Source of the DNA: GCA-2861595 sp035526335 | GTDB lineage: Bacteria; Actinomycetota; Acidimicrobiia; Acidimicrobiales; GCA-2861595 | NCBI GenBank assembly: GCA_035526335.1 | Contig: DATLCN010000017.1 | Location: forward strand, 4,956 to 68,955 | Reading direction: 5' to 3' | DNA length: 64,000 nucleotides | Shown: positions 42,845 to 51,262 of the stretch, piece by piece | Position numbering within the stretch: the stretch's first letter is position 1 | How the letters are laid out: every line of letters starts with the position of its first letter | Program-made: the position numbers and the translations under genes | Notes under the pieces: model-generated | What the model was told of the DNA's origin: nothing | Database searches by the model: none | The model's input: the letters and a program-made list of their open reading frames with translations, nothing else

Positions 42845-43608
42845 GGGCTCCGGAGAGAGTGCTCGCGGCTGGAGTAGACGCCGTCGATCGGGTCGCTCGC
42901 CTGGCCGACGTCGTCATGTCGCCCGGAGGCATGAGAGCCATGCGGCGATCTCGGCCGTTCTCGGTGGCATCCTTCCGGCTGGTGGCCGGCATCGCCGCCG
43001 AGGGACTCAGCTTCGCCACCATCGTCGACGTCGGCGCCAATGTCGGCCAGTTCTCGGCAGCGGCGCTGGCCCGCTGGCCCCGATCGGTCATCTTGGCGTT
43101 CGAGCCGCTGCCCGAGCCGGCCGAGCACCTGCGCCGTTCGCTCGCCAGGTCGGAGACGGCGGAGGTGCACGTCATCGCGGTCGGCGACCGGGACGGCGTC
43201 ACGACCTTTCACCCCCACCCGTACACCCTTTCCTCCTCGATCCTTCCGGTGAGGCCCGAGACCAGGGGGCGATACCGCTGGGCCGAGGAGGGTCAAGCGA
43301 CCGAGGTCCCCTTGTGCCGGCTCGACACCTCCCTGCGTGGGCGACACCTGGAGCGACCGGTCCTGCTGAAGCTCGACGTCCAGGGGTTCGAGCTGAAGGC
43401 GCTGGTCGGAGCCATCGACCTCCTCCAGCAGGTGGACGCCATCGTGCTGGAGCAGTCGTTCGAGCGCTACTACGAGGACCAGCCGCTGTTCACTGAAACG
43501 AACCACTTTCTCGAGCAGCTGGGCTGGTATCTGGCGCGGCCTCTGGACTGGCGCCGGGAATCGGGCCGGGTGGTCGAGATCGACTGCCTGTACCGACCGG
43601 GAGGGTGA
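42841..43608 (+). CDS. FkbM family SAM-dependent methyltransferase
   Basis: A 255-residue methyltransferase. The SAM motif IVDVGANVGQFSAAAL (about 60-75), the acidic strand end AFEPLPEPAEHL, and the FkbM segment LLKLDVQGFELKALVGA are clear. FkbM enzymes O-methylate sugars or other hydroxyls; here the position behind two glycosyltransferases suggests capping or decorating the glycan. GTG 42841 overlaps the upstream stop. Confidence 0.9.
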   Translation: MRAPERVLAAGVDAVDRVARLADVVMSPGGMRAMRRSRPFSVASFRLVAGIAAEGLSFATIVDVGANVGQFSAAALARWPRSVILAFEPLPEPAEHLRRSLARSETAEVHVIAVGDRDGVTTFHPHPYTLSSSILPVRPETRGRYRWAEEGQATEVPLCRLDTSLRGRHLERPVLLKLDVQGFELKALVGAIDLLQQVDAIVLEQSFERYYEDQPLFTETNHFLEQLGWYLARPLDWRRESGRVVEIDCLYRPGG

Positions 43609-43756
43609 GCGCGGGTTCCGACGCTCCGGGCGGCCCCGGGTCCACGCCCACCCGCAATTCCGGGCCCCCTGCCCGAGCGTGCCGGACAGCGCCGCCGCTC
43701 CGGCCACGTAGAACCCCGTCGCCACCCCGACCGGCGGCACCGACCTCCCAAGGCAA

Positions 43757-44791
43757 ATGAGCAATCGGGCCATGTCCGGTCGGCCGGGGCAGCGGTCAGA
43801 GGCCAGACTGGACTCGATGATCGTCGACTGCGCCGTCTACGAGTCCGGCGTCCGCATGCAGGGCGAACTGCAGCTGGAGAACGCCTTGGAGGCGAGCCGG
43901 ACCAACCCCGACAGCTTCGTCTGGGTCGGGCTGGCCGAGCCTGACGCTGCTGAGTTCGATTCGGTCGCTGCCGAGTTCGACCTTCATCCGCTCGCCGTGG
44001 AGGATGCCATCCACGCCCACCAACGGCCCAAGCTCGAGATGTACGGGAGGACGATGTTCGTCGTGCTGAAGGCGGCCGCCTACGTCGGCCACGAGGATGC
44101 CATCGAATTGAGCGAGGTCATGCTTTTCCTGGGCGACCGCTTCCTCGTCTCCGTGCGTCACGGGCCGAGCAGCGTGCTGTCCGATGTGCGCTCCCGACTG
44201 GAGTCGGACCCCGAGCGACTGAAGGCGGGCGGGGTGGGGGTTCTCCACGCTGTGCTCGACCAGGTGGTCGACAACTACGCAATGGTGCTCAGCCGGTTCG
44301 ACGAGGACGTGGACGAGGTCGAGCGGGCGGTCTTCTCGACCGGACGCGACAACCACGCCGAGCGCCTGTACAAGCTGAAGCGGGAGGTCCTCGAGTTCCG
44401 CCAAGCCGTCATCCCGCTGATCGACCCACTGGAGGATCTGGCCAGCGGACAGCTCACGACAGCCGACATGAGCCTGCTCGAGTACTTCCGGGATGTGCAC
44501 GACCACGTCCAGCGGGTGGCCGATCGGATCGAGGCGGTGGACAACCTGCTGGCCAGCGCGCTGAACGCCAACCTGGCCCAGGTCGGCGTCCGCCAGAACG
44601 AGGACATGCGCAAGATCTCGGCCTGGGTGGCCATCATCGCCCTGCCCACGATGATCGCCGGCATCTACGGGATGAACTTCGACCACATGCCCGAGCTCGG
44701 CTGGTCCCTCGGTTATCCCTTCGCCGTCTCGTTGATGGTGCTCACCTCGGCGAGCCTCTTCGTCATGTTCCGCCGGCGCGACTGGCTCTGA
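43757..44791 (+). CDS. corA: CorA-like magnesium/cobalt transporter
   Basis: A 344-residue CorA protein: a large cytoplasmic alpha/beta and helical domain, then two C-terminal membrane helices joined by the signature YGMNF (near 310) which forms the Mg2+ selectivity filter. FVWVGLAEPDAAEF and DLHPLAVEDA are typical N-terminal motifs. ATG 43757 has AAGG upstream; ATG 43817 (MIVDCAVY) is an alternative that begins nearer the conserved domain. The 148 bp upstream hold no supported gene. Confidence 0.92.
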   Translation: MSNRAMSGRPGQRSEARLDSMIVDCAVYESGVRMQGELQLENALEASRTNPDSFVWVGLAEPDAAEFDSVAAEFDLHPLAVEDAIHAHQRPKLEMYGRTMFVVLKAAAYVGHEDAIELSEVMLFLGDRFLVSVRHGPSSVLSDVRSRLESDPERLKAGGVGVLHAVLDQVVDNYAMVLSRFDEDVDEVERAVFSTGRDNHAERLYKLKREVLEFRQAVIPLIDPLEDLASGQLTTADMSLLEYFRDVHDHVQRVADRIEAVDNLLASALNANLAQVGVRQNEDMRKISAWVAIIALPTMIAGIYGMNFDHMPELGWSLGYPFAVSLMVLTSASLFVMFRRRDWL

Positions 44792-44793
44792 AA

Positions 44794-44812
44794 ACCGGTC
44801 CCCCGAACCGGT
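44794..44812. terminator. Hairpin between convergent genes
   Basis: ACCGGT-N7-ACCGGT (44794-44812) forms a 6-bp stem right after the corA stop and before the stop of the convergent adenylation gene. There is no T-tract, so it is only a possible two-way terminator. Confidence 0.35.
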
Positions 44813-44817
44813 CGCCC

Positions 44818-47448
44818 TCACCCGGCGGCGGCTGTTCGCCGGGTCCGAGCACGATCCCGAGCTCGTCGACTTCCTGAAGGCGCGGGCTCCTCAGGACCAA
44901 AGGGTGGTGGCGCTGTGGTGGCCCGGCGCGGCGTAGCGCCATTTCGTCGAAAGCCGCCCGCCGGCGCTTCTGATCGCATCACCCGCCGGGCCACGAACCA
45001 CATGGCGACGCCGGCCAGGATGGAGCCGCCGAGGGCCACAGCCGGTCCGTGAAAACGCGACAGCGGCGGATACACGTCCCAGTGCGTCAGGTAGATGTAC
45101 AACGAGGCCCCGCCCACCGCGCACACGAGGCGGTTCAGCGGCCACGGGACGGGCAGGGTGGGCACCCACACGACGAGCAGGATCCCCACGACGACGATCG
45201 CCTCGCGATGGGGATCACCGAAGAAGTTGGGCACCGCCCCCATCACCAGAAGCGAGACAATCAGGCGCTCCACCGAGTTCGTCGTCCGAGCCGCTGCCCA
45301 TCCGAGGGCGAACAACCAGAACACCTCGTGGGGTCGCGAGGTTCTCTGGTGGGCCATCCCAGCTTCGACCAGATCCGAGCGGACCACCAGTCCCACGAAC
45401 ACGGCGGCCAGGGCGACGGAGAAGGGCCACCGCCGCTCCACGCGACGGATCCCCCCGATGGCGAAGACCAAGGAGACGACGACGAGAATCTGCACGAGCG
45501 CCTCGACGTACCAGTAGCCCCACAGCGCCGTCGGAGAGCCGAACTGCCCGTTGAGAAGCAGTGCCGACGGCCAGCTGTACTTGTCACCGATGGCCACGAC
45601 GAGTCCGATCCAGCACATGGCCGGCAGTGCGATCCTGGCGATGCTCGAGATCTTGTTCCTGGCGCGGAGCTGGAATCGGGCGAAGTTGAAGCCGGCGACA
45701 GCGAGCAGCGTGTGCGCTCCTCCCGGAACGTGCCACAGCTTGGTGTGGGTGCCGACGACCAGCACGATGGCCAGGGCCCGCAGCACGATCGTGGTCTCGG
45801 TCTGCCGGACGAGACGGCGCCGACCGGGCGAAGGCGAGAGCCGGCCCACCGGAGTGGTGTGCCACTCTCGGGGCAGGTAGCCGAGGATCTCCTCGAGGCG
45901 AAGCGACATCTCGACATAGGAGAGGGAGTCTCCGCCGAGGCTCACGAAGGAGTCCTCGCCGCAGGCGTCGACCTCCAGGATCTCAGCGAACGCTGCCCGG
46001 ATTGCCGCTGCGTGGTCGGACGACCTCGATGCAGGGGGGCGGGCCCACCTGGGCTGCGCACCACCACCCTCTGGGGCACGCCGACGGACAGCCAGGTGGT
46101 CCGGCTTGCCGTTCCGCAAACGGGGCAACTCGTCGAACTCGACAACCACGATCCGGTGGCGGGGAAGACCGAGCTGCGCGCTCACCAGTCCCGCGACGGC
46201 GACCGTGCCGGCGCCGGCCTCGACCGCGACCACCACGTGGCTGTCGTCGCCCGTGCACATGGCGGTCCATCCCGCCCGGGCCAGCAGGCGCTCGACCCGG
46301 TCGAGATCGATGCGCAGGCCGAACAACTTTACGAACCGACTGGTCCTGCCCATCACCTCATAGAGACCCTCGGGCGTACGACGGGCCAGGTCGCCGGTGA
46401 AGAGCGCCTCCACGCTGGCCCCGAGAGCGAGATCGTCGGGCTGCTCGGCGTATCCCAGCATGACGTTGGGCCCTCGGTACACCAGCTCCCCGACACCGTC
46501 GTCATCGGGACGGTCGATGGTGAAGGCTCCGCCCGGGATGGGGACACCGATGGATCGGGGATGTGACGCGGCGAGGTCGGGCGGCAGATAGGCCATGCGG
46601 GCGGTGGCCTCGGTCTGGCCGTACATCACGAAGAAGTCCCACCCACAGCGCTGGCCGAGGTCGGCATAACTGCGGACCTTCGCGGGGTCCAGACGGCCCC
46701 CCGCCTGCGTTACGTGGCGCAGAGACGGCAGCGACATGGAAGCGAACCCGACCCGGTCCAGCAGGTCGAAGGTGTGGGGCACGCCGGCGAAGCTCGTGGC
46801 CCCGGAGGCGGTGAAGAGGTCCCAGAAGCAGTCGTCGACGACGGACAGCTCGGTGAGCACCAGGCCGGCGCCAGCCTGGAGGTGGCTGTTGACGACCGAC
46901 AGGCCATAGCAGTACGGCATCGGAAGCGTGGTGGCGGCACGGTGGTGTTCGGTGATGCCGAGGTAATCGACGATGGACGTGGCGTTGGCCCGCACATTCT
47001 GGCGGGAGAGGCGCACGAGCTTGGCCGATCCCGTCGATCCGGACGTGCACAGCAGCAGGGCGAGGTCGGGATGAAGCTCGTGGGCCGACCGGCCCCGGCG
47101 CTCCTCGATGACCAGGCCCTGGCTCGCCCTGATCACGACATCGGGGTCGTACGCCGAGGCCAGGGCGCGGGTGCTCTCGTCGTTGTCCGCCGGCGCGAGG
47201 AGCACGGGGTGGCCGCCGCGAAGGGCGGCGAGATAGGCCACGACTGATTCGAACGTGTTGCCGGCGGCGAGGAGGACCAGCCTCCGGCCCGGGCCCAGCC
47301 GCGAGACGAGTCGCCCCACCTCGTCGTCGAGCTCGCCGTACGTGATGACCCGGCCGGTCGTGAAGAGAGCGGCTCGATCCCCGTGTGTGCCCAGGTCGTC
47401 GCAGAAGAGCGGCGCCGCCGATCTCTGATCGGGAACGAGAATGGTCAC
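44818..47448 (-). CDS. Three-domain protein: adenylation, acyl carrier, acyltransferase-3 membrane domain
   Basis: An 876-residue fusion. Residues 1-455 are an AMP-forming ligase: TSGSTGSAKLVRLS (135-148), MYGQTEATARMAY (275-287), FTGDLARR (350-357) and the C-terminal Lys448 in RNGKPD. Residues 478-540 are an acyl carrier domain with LGGDSLS, Ser508 for phosphopantetheine. Residues 552-835 are an acyltransferase-3 type membrane domain with about ten helices, starting VLRALAIVLVVGTHT with its conserved Arg and His. The tail is basic. The layout suggests activation of an acid, loading on the carrier, and transfer to an acceptor at or across the membrane in one polypeptide. Substrates are unknown. 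The start is GTG 47448, 85 nt after a strong promoter. Confidence 0.85.
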   Translation of the reverse strand: MTILVPDQRSAAPLFCDDLGTHGDRAALFTTGRVITYGELDDEVGRLVSRLGPGRRLVLLAAGNTFESVVAYLAALRGGHPVLLAPADNDESTRALASAYDPDVVIRASQGLVIEERRGRSAHELHPDLALLLCTSGSTGSAKLVRLSRQNVRANATSIVDYLGITEHHRAATTLPMPYCYGLSVVNSHLQAGAGLVLTELSVVDDCFWDLFTASGATSFAGVPHTFDLLDRVGFASMSLPSLRHVTQAGGRLDPAKVRSYADLGQRCGWDFFVMYGQTEATARMAYLPPDLAASHPRSIGVPIPGGAFTIDRPDDDGVGELVYRGPNVMLGYAEQPDDLALGASVEALFTGDLARRTPEGLYEVMGRTSRFVKLFGLRIDLDRVERLLARAGWTAMCTGDDSHVVVAVEAGAGTVAVAGLVSAQLGLPRHRIVVVEFDELPRLRNGKPDHLAVRRRAPEGGGAQPRWARPPASRSSDHAAAIRAAFAEILEVDACGEDSFVSLGGDSLSYVEMSLRLEEILGYLPREWHTTPVGRLSPSPGRRRLVRQTETTIVLRALAIVLVVGTHTKLWHVPGGAHTLLAVAGFNFARFQLRARNKISSIARIALPAMCWIGLVVAIGDKYSWPSALLLNGQFGSPTALWGYWYVEALVQILVVVSLVFAIGGIRRVERRWPFSVALAAVFVGLVVRSDLVEAGMAHQRTSRPHEVFWLFALGWAAARTTNSVERLIVSLLVMGAVPNFFGDPHREAIVVVGILLVVWVPTLPVPWPLNRLVCAVGGASLYIYLTHWDVYPPLSRFHGPAVALGGSILAGVAMWFVARRVMRSEAPAGGFRRNGATPRRATTAPPPFGPEEPAPSGSRRARDRARTRRTAAAG

Positions 47449-47539
47449 TCCCGGCCCCGAGGCTCAAGGACGCGGAGGCAGCCCTTCCACCATTCGCCCA
47501 GTTCCCTGCCCCCCACCCCAGCACCACCCATGGGGCCAG

Positions 47540-47568
47540 ATAGTAGGCACGCCTAATACTTCTTGCAA
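47540..47568 (-). promoter_or_regulatory. Strong promoter TTGCAA-N17-TACTAT with palindrome in the spacer
   Basis: Minus-strand -35 TTGCAA at 47568-47563, 17-nt spacer, -10 TACTAT at 47545-47540. The spacer and the edge of the -10 contain TAGGC-GT-GCCTA (47555-47544), a 12-bp inverted repeat in the right place for a repressor. It lies in the 244-bp gap between the ice-binding-like gene and the adenylation gene; the rest of the gap shows no gene. Confidence 0.6.
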
Positions 47569-47692
47569 GGTCGACCGAACACACTGGCGAACCTGCGCCG
47601 GCGAGGTGGGGCGAACAGCGATCCAGGTACGCTCCGGCGCCGGAGCGACGGCCTGGCGGAGGTCACCGGCTTCGGGGTCGGCCAGCCGGCGT

Positions 47693-48808
47693 TCAGCAGC
47701 GGTAGCGGCGCGCAGACACCGGGGCCGGCTCTCGCCTGGAGGCCAACAGCATCCCGAAGCCCATGATGATGGCCATCACTCCAGCCGCCGCGGTGCTGGT
47801 GAGCTGCCAGCCGGTACGAGCCAACCGGCTGGTCGCGCTCCCAGTGGAACCGTCCCCGCTGCTGCTGCCTGAGCTTGTCGTCCCGGTCGCGGCCGCTGTC
47901 GTGGCGCCCCCGCTGCTGCCGGCGGTGGTGCCGCTCGAGCCGCTGGTAGAAGTGGTGACGGATGTGGAAACGAGGGTGGTCGACGTGGTTGCCGTCGTTG
48001 CCGTGGTCGAGGTGGTCGAGGTGGTCGCCGAAGTGGCGGTCGTACTGGTGGACCCACCCGCGCCCGTCGTGGTGGTCGTCCCCCCGGCCGCGCAACTGGC
48101 CCTGGCCACCGTGTTGTCGTCTAGTGTCACAGCCCCGTTGCGAGCCAGCAACCGGCCCGCAACCGTGGCTCCGGTCTGCGCGGTGACCGAGGTCAGCGCC
48201 AGGATGGTGCCGACGAAGACGGAGTTCGTTCCCAGCGTGGCCGAACTGCCGATCTGCCAGTACACGTTGCAGGCGTCGGCCCCATTGATGAGGGATACGA
48301 CGCTGGCTGATCCGGTCGTGAGCGTGCTGCCCGCCTGGAAGATGAACACGGCGTTGGGGTCACCCTGTCCGTCGAGAGTGACCGTCGCATTGACGCCCAG
48401 AGCAAATGTCGGTGCCCGGTAGACGCCCGACACGAACGGTGACCCGGACAGGTCCGCCGCGACGTTCGCCGTGACCGCCCGGCCCGCAGCGTCGTTGTAA
48501 GCCGTCGTCACATCGGCCTGGGCCTGTGCCGCCACCGCGTCGGCAGCGTGAATGGCTCCACTGTTCACGACGCCCGGAGGAAACCCGACTACCGCTGAGC
48601 CGGGGCTGACCCCGAGGTCGCCGGTGATGACCGACGGGCCCGTGTTGGTCACGGTCGAGGCGGCGAGAACCGTGAAGCTGCCGGCCGTGCCGAGACCCAC
48701 CGGCGCTTCTGCGGCGCCCACCTCGCTCCCGCTGAGGAAGACGATGCCGGCGAGACCCACGGCCCCAACGAGGAGGGCGCGCGCGAACTTGAGCAGGGTG
48801 GCCGTCAT
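47693..48808 (-). CDS. Ice-binding-like (DUF3494) surface protein with LAXTG-type sorting signal
   Basis: A 371-residue exported protein. The signal peptide covers residues 1-32 (ends GSEVGAAEA). Residues 36-235 match DUF3494 ice-binding-like proteins: LGTAGSFTVLAASTVTNTG, SVITGDLGVSPGSAV, ADVTTAYNDAAGR, PNAVFIFQAGSTL, VYWQIGSSATLGT. Next comes a Thr/Ser linker of about 90 residues. The end has LARTG, a hydrophobic helix and RRE, a sortase signal of the LAXTG kind used by actinobacterial class E sortases. Many DUF3494 proteins are adhesins, so ice binding is not proven. The start is ATG 48808, 7 nt after TAGAGT. Confidence 0.9.
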   Translation of the reverse strand: MTATLLKFARALLVGAVGLAGIVFLSGSEVGAAEAPVGLGTAGSFTVLAASTVTNTGPSVITGDLGVSPGSAVVGFPPGVVNSGAIHAADAVAAQAQADVTTAYNDAAGRAVTANVAADLSGSPFVSGVYRAPTFALGVNATVTLDGQGDPNAVFIFQAGSTLTTGSASVVSLINGADACNVYWQIGSSATLGTNSVFVGTILALTSVTAQTGATVAGRLLARNGAVTLDDNTVARASCAAGGTTTTTGAGGSTSTTATSATTSTTSTTATTATTSTTLVSTSVTTSTSGSSGTTAGSSGGATTAAATGTTSSGSSSGDGSTGSATSRLARTGWQLTSTAAAGVMAIIMGFGMLLASRREPAPVSARRYRC

Positions 48809-48815
48809 GGTGGTA

Positions 48816-48844
48816 ACTCTACCCTAGAATTTCTACACTAGCAA
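48816..48844 (-). promoter_or_regulatory. Promoter TTGCTA-N17-TAGAGT with inverted repeat operator candidate
   Basis: Minus-strand -35 at 48844-48839, -10 at 48821-48816, then 7 nt to ATG 48808, a leaderless layout. The spacer contains the perfect repeat TAGAA-T-TTCTA (48825-48835 on the plus strand). The palindrome CAAATTTG (48842-48849) covers part of the -35. The divergent HTH gene starts at 48869, so it may bind here. Confidence 0.55.
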
Positions 48845-48868
48845 ATTTGTTCTATCTTCCTGCTACAG

Positions 48869-49153
48869 TTGACCATCGGCAACTGGACTTTCCTCACCAA
48901 CCATGCGAGGGCACTTCTCTTCATCTCCGGCCACCCTGACGCGCGCCTGCGGGACCTTGCCGCCGCTCTCCAGGTCACCGAGCGCACCGCCTACGGGATT
49001 GTGGCCGACCTCACCGGCCAGGGCTACGTGACGAAGGAGCGCGACGGTCGCCGGAACCGCTACCACATCCAGGAGCACCTGCCCTGGAGAGACCTGGTCA
49101 GTGGCGAACGGACCATCGCCGAGATGTTGGACCTGTTCGGAGAGCGTCCGTAG
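48869..49153 (+). CDS. Small winged-helix (MarR/ArsR-like) transcriptional regulator
   Basis: A 94-residue winged helix-turn-helix protein: WTFLTNHARALLFIS (helix 1), RLRDLAAALQVTERTAYGIVADL (helix-turn-helix), GYVTKERDGRRNRY (wing). No ligand domain is attached. The family is common in actinobacteria and often poorly characterised. TTG 48869 is the only suitable start before WTFL. It is divergent from the ice-binding-like gene, with palindromes in the 60-bp gap, which suggests local regulation. Confidence 0.85.
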   Translation: MTIGNWTFLTNHARALLFISGHPDARLRDLAAALQVTERTAYGIVADLTGQGYVTKERDGRRNRYHIQEHLPWRDLVSGERTIAEMLDLFGERP

Positions 49154-49181
49154 CCCCGCCGGCGCTCTTCACGGACACGAC

Positions 49182-49216
49182 CACGCCCCGCCCAGCGGCA
49201 CACTGGACGGGGCGTG
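49182..49216. terminator. Strong hairpin between convergent genes
   Basis: CACGCCCCG (49182-49190) pairs perfectly with CGGGGCGTG (49208-49216), and an inner CCAG/CTGG extends the stem. It lies 29 bp after the HTH stop and 78 bp before the stop of the convergent secreted protein. There is no T-tract, as often in high-GC genomes. It is a likely two-way terminator. Confidence 0.55.
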
Positions 49217-49293
49217 CCTGGGGCGGGCGCAGGCGAGAATCTTGCGGCCACCCTCTACGGCAAAGCTGACAGTTGCTCAGCTCCCCCCTGTAC

Positions 49294-50988
49294 TCAGAAG
49301 AAGTTCCGGTAGATGGCGGCGCTCAGGGGAAGAGGAACGTCACCGGAGGCACCCAGATAGACCGTTGTCGCTCCGTCGACGAACCAGCCCCCCACCGCCC
49401 GCCGGAAGATGGCCCGGTCGGTGAGGCCATTGCCGTCGTAGTCGCCAGGAACGGGCACGTCGCCGTTGAGTCCGATCCACTTGGTCGTCTGCCCCTGGAT
49501 GTACCAGGCACCCACGTCCGGTCGCCAGATGCCGCGTTCGGCGTCGCCGTCGCCGTCGTAGTCGGCGGGTACGGGGATGTCGCCCGATAGCCCGATCCAC
49601 TGGGTGGTCTGGTTCAACACGTACCACCCGCCCACCGAGGGCCTCCAGATTGCGATGTCGGCGTCGCCGTCGCCGTCGTAGTCGGCGGGTACGGGGATGT
49701 CGCCGGATTGGCCGTGATAGACGGTGGTCTGGCCCTCGATGAACCAACCACCGACCGACGGCCGGTAGACGGCGCGTTCGGCGTCCCCGTCGCCGTTGTA
49801 GTCGGCCGGAACGGGAACGTCCGTTGAAGACCCCAGATACGCGGTCTGCTGTCCTTCGACGAACCAGGTCCCACCGCGGTACACGGCATGGTCGGCATCG
49901 CCATCGTTGTCGTAGTCGCCGGGCGCCGGGATGTCGCCGGACAGGCCGAGGTACGCAGTGGTCTGCCCCTCGGCGAACCAGGCACCGTTGCGGAAAACGC
50001 TCCGGTCGGTGGTGCCGTTCCCGTTGAAGTCGACGACGGCCTTGCGGATGGAGATGCCGGCAGTTATCTGGCCGAGGTAGAGGTGGCCGTGGAGGACGCT
50101 GCCCCCATCCACATATGACAGGTCTTGAACGATGTTGCCGTTCTGGTCCAATTTGCGGCCGAAGTACTCGTGGACGGGGTTGATCGTCATGGAGCCGTCG
50201 GGATTGAGGATCTGCTCGTTGAACACGAGGACGAAATAGTCAGTGGAGGTATTGCCCAGGTGGACATGGCCTGCCACCTTGTAGTTGGGCGTTGGGTTGG
50301 TGGGGATGGTCACCACGCCCTCCGGGTTGGTGACAGAATGGGTGTGGGCCTCGGGACCCGGTGGAATGCTGTCGGAGCCCCGCCCGCACGGCGAGCTGAG
50401 GCTGGCGCAGTCGGTGCTGGACTGGGCGTGGGTCCGGATCATTCCGTTGGTGATGGTGACCGAGCCGGTCACCCCCGATTCGTTCGCGGTGACCGAGCCC
50501 GCTACGCGGGTGTGCAGGTTGGTCGGATTGAAGTTGAGGTACCTCGGGTCGGTTTCGGGCGGCGGGTAGCCGAAGATCTCGGAGCCCGTGGTCGTCGGCT
50601 GGGTCGACGCATAGTTGACGTTCTGGATGTCGCTCGAGGTGGTCACCGTCCCGGTGGTCCCGGTGCTGCCCGTGGTGGTGAGGCTGATCCCGTCGGATGT
50701 GAACAACGTTGCCGGGGGATAGGACACCAGGCCGGTCGTGGCCTGACCGCTCTGGGGACTGTTCGACGCGTTGGTCGCCAGCGACACGGAGGGTGTGGGG
50801 CCGGTGTCCACCTGAACCCCTCCGAAAATGCTGATGTCGTCCGACCAGTAGCCGAAGGCGCTCCCCCGCACCGCTCCGACGGTGCGGTGGTTGGCGCTGG
50901 CGGGGCTGAACCCGCCCGCCATGACTGCAGCCCCCACGAGCGCGGCCACTATCGGCGTAGCTGGAGTCCTTCTCTTTGCGTGCGTCAT
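49294..50988 (-). CDS. Secreted protein with six FG-GAP/VCBS-like C-terminal repeats
   Basis: A 564-residue exported protein. The signal peptide ends in SPASA (about residue 37). The N-terminal part (40-320) is a beta-rich, Thr/Ser-rich domain beginning GSAFGYWSDDISIFGG, similar in style to the actinobacterial choice-of-anchor type domains, with HVHLGNTSTDYF later. The C-terminal 236 residues are six units of 38-40 residues carrying DYDGDGDAD, a calcium-loop pattern, and GDIPVPA. No sorting signal follows; the protein ends IYRNFF. GGAAGAG before ATG 50988 fixes the start. Likely an extracellular adhesion or binding protein. Confidence 0.85.
   Translation of the reverse strand: MTHAKRRTPATPIVAALVGAAVMAGGFSPASANHRTVGAVRGSAFGYWSDDISIFGGVQVDTGPTPSVSLATNASNSPQSGQATTGLVSYPPATLFTSDGISLTTTGSTGTTGTVTTSSDIQNVNYASTQPTTTGSEIFGYPPPETDPRYLNFNPTNLHTRVAGSVTANESGVTGSVTITNGMIRTHAQSSTDCASLSSPCGRGSDSIPPGPEAHTHSVTNPEGVVTIPTNPTPNYKVAGHVHLGNTSTDYFVLVFNEQILNPDGSMTINPVHEYFGRKLDQNGNIVQDLSYVDGGSVLHGHLYLGQITAGISIRKAVVDFNGNGTTDRSVFRNGAWFAEGQTTAYLGLSGDIPAPGDYDNDGDADHAVYRGGTWFVEGQQTAYLGSSTDVPVPADYNGDGDAERAVYRPSVGGWFIEGQTTVYHGQSGDIPVPADYDGDGDADIAIWRPSVGGWYVLNQTTQWIGLSGDIPVPADYDGDGDAERGIWRPDVGAWYIQGQTTKWIGLNGDVPVPGDYDGNGLTDRAIFRRAVGGWFVDGATTVYLGASGDVPLPLSAAIYRNFF
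49324..50031 (-). repeat. Six tandem 114-120 bp coding repeats
   Basis: Each unit encodes D-Y-D-G-D-G-D-A, then a W or V-Y strand, then GQTT and GDIPVPA. The middle units share long identical DNA stretches (for example gtcgccgtcgccgtcgta at 49546 and 49666), which suggests recent duplication or gene conversion. Confidence 0.85.
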
Positions 50989-51262
50989 GGGCTCTTCCCT
51001 CTTCCAAAGACTGTCTGTGGTGGAACGCTGGCGGTCGTGCAACTACTTCGACGTCACCAGTGTGATCACCTGCAGAGGAAAAAACATCGGTCATCTGACC
51101 TATATTCGGCCCGCGGGTAGGTGCCCAGTTGCACAGACACTACACGACACGACATAGGGTGATGTCGATCTGGTCGTCGAAGAACCGTCCCTGCCCGCGA
51201 CCTCGAACCTCCGCCAGTGAGGGATTACGAAGCTGCGCGGGGTTCGGCCGGAAAAAGGAGTA

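Noticed and set aside
40641..43608. Glycosyltransferase-FkbM genes as a natural product cluster
   Set aside because: No polyketide or peptide synthase or resistance gene is nearby; the Wzx/Wzy-like neighbours make an exopolysaccharide role simpler.
43609..43773. Minus-strand hydrophobic frame (VATGFYVAGAAALSG) in the gap before corA
   Set aside because: It runs on into the FkbM gene in the wrong frame with no start signal; the hydrophobic stretch is probably chance in GC-rich DNA.
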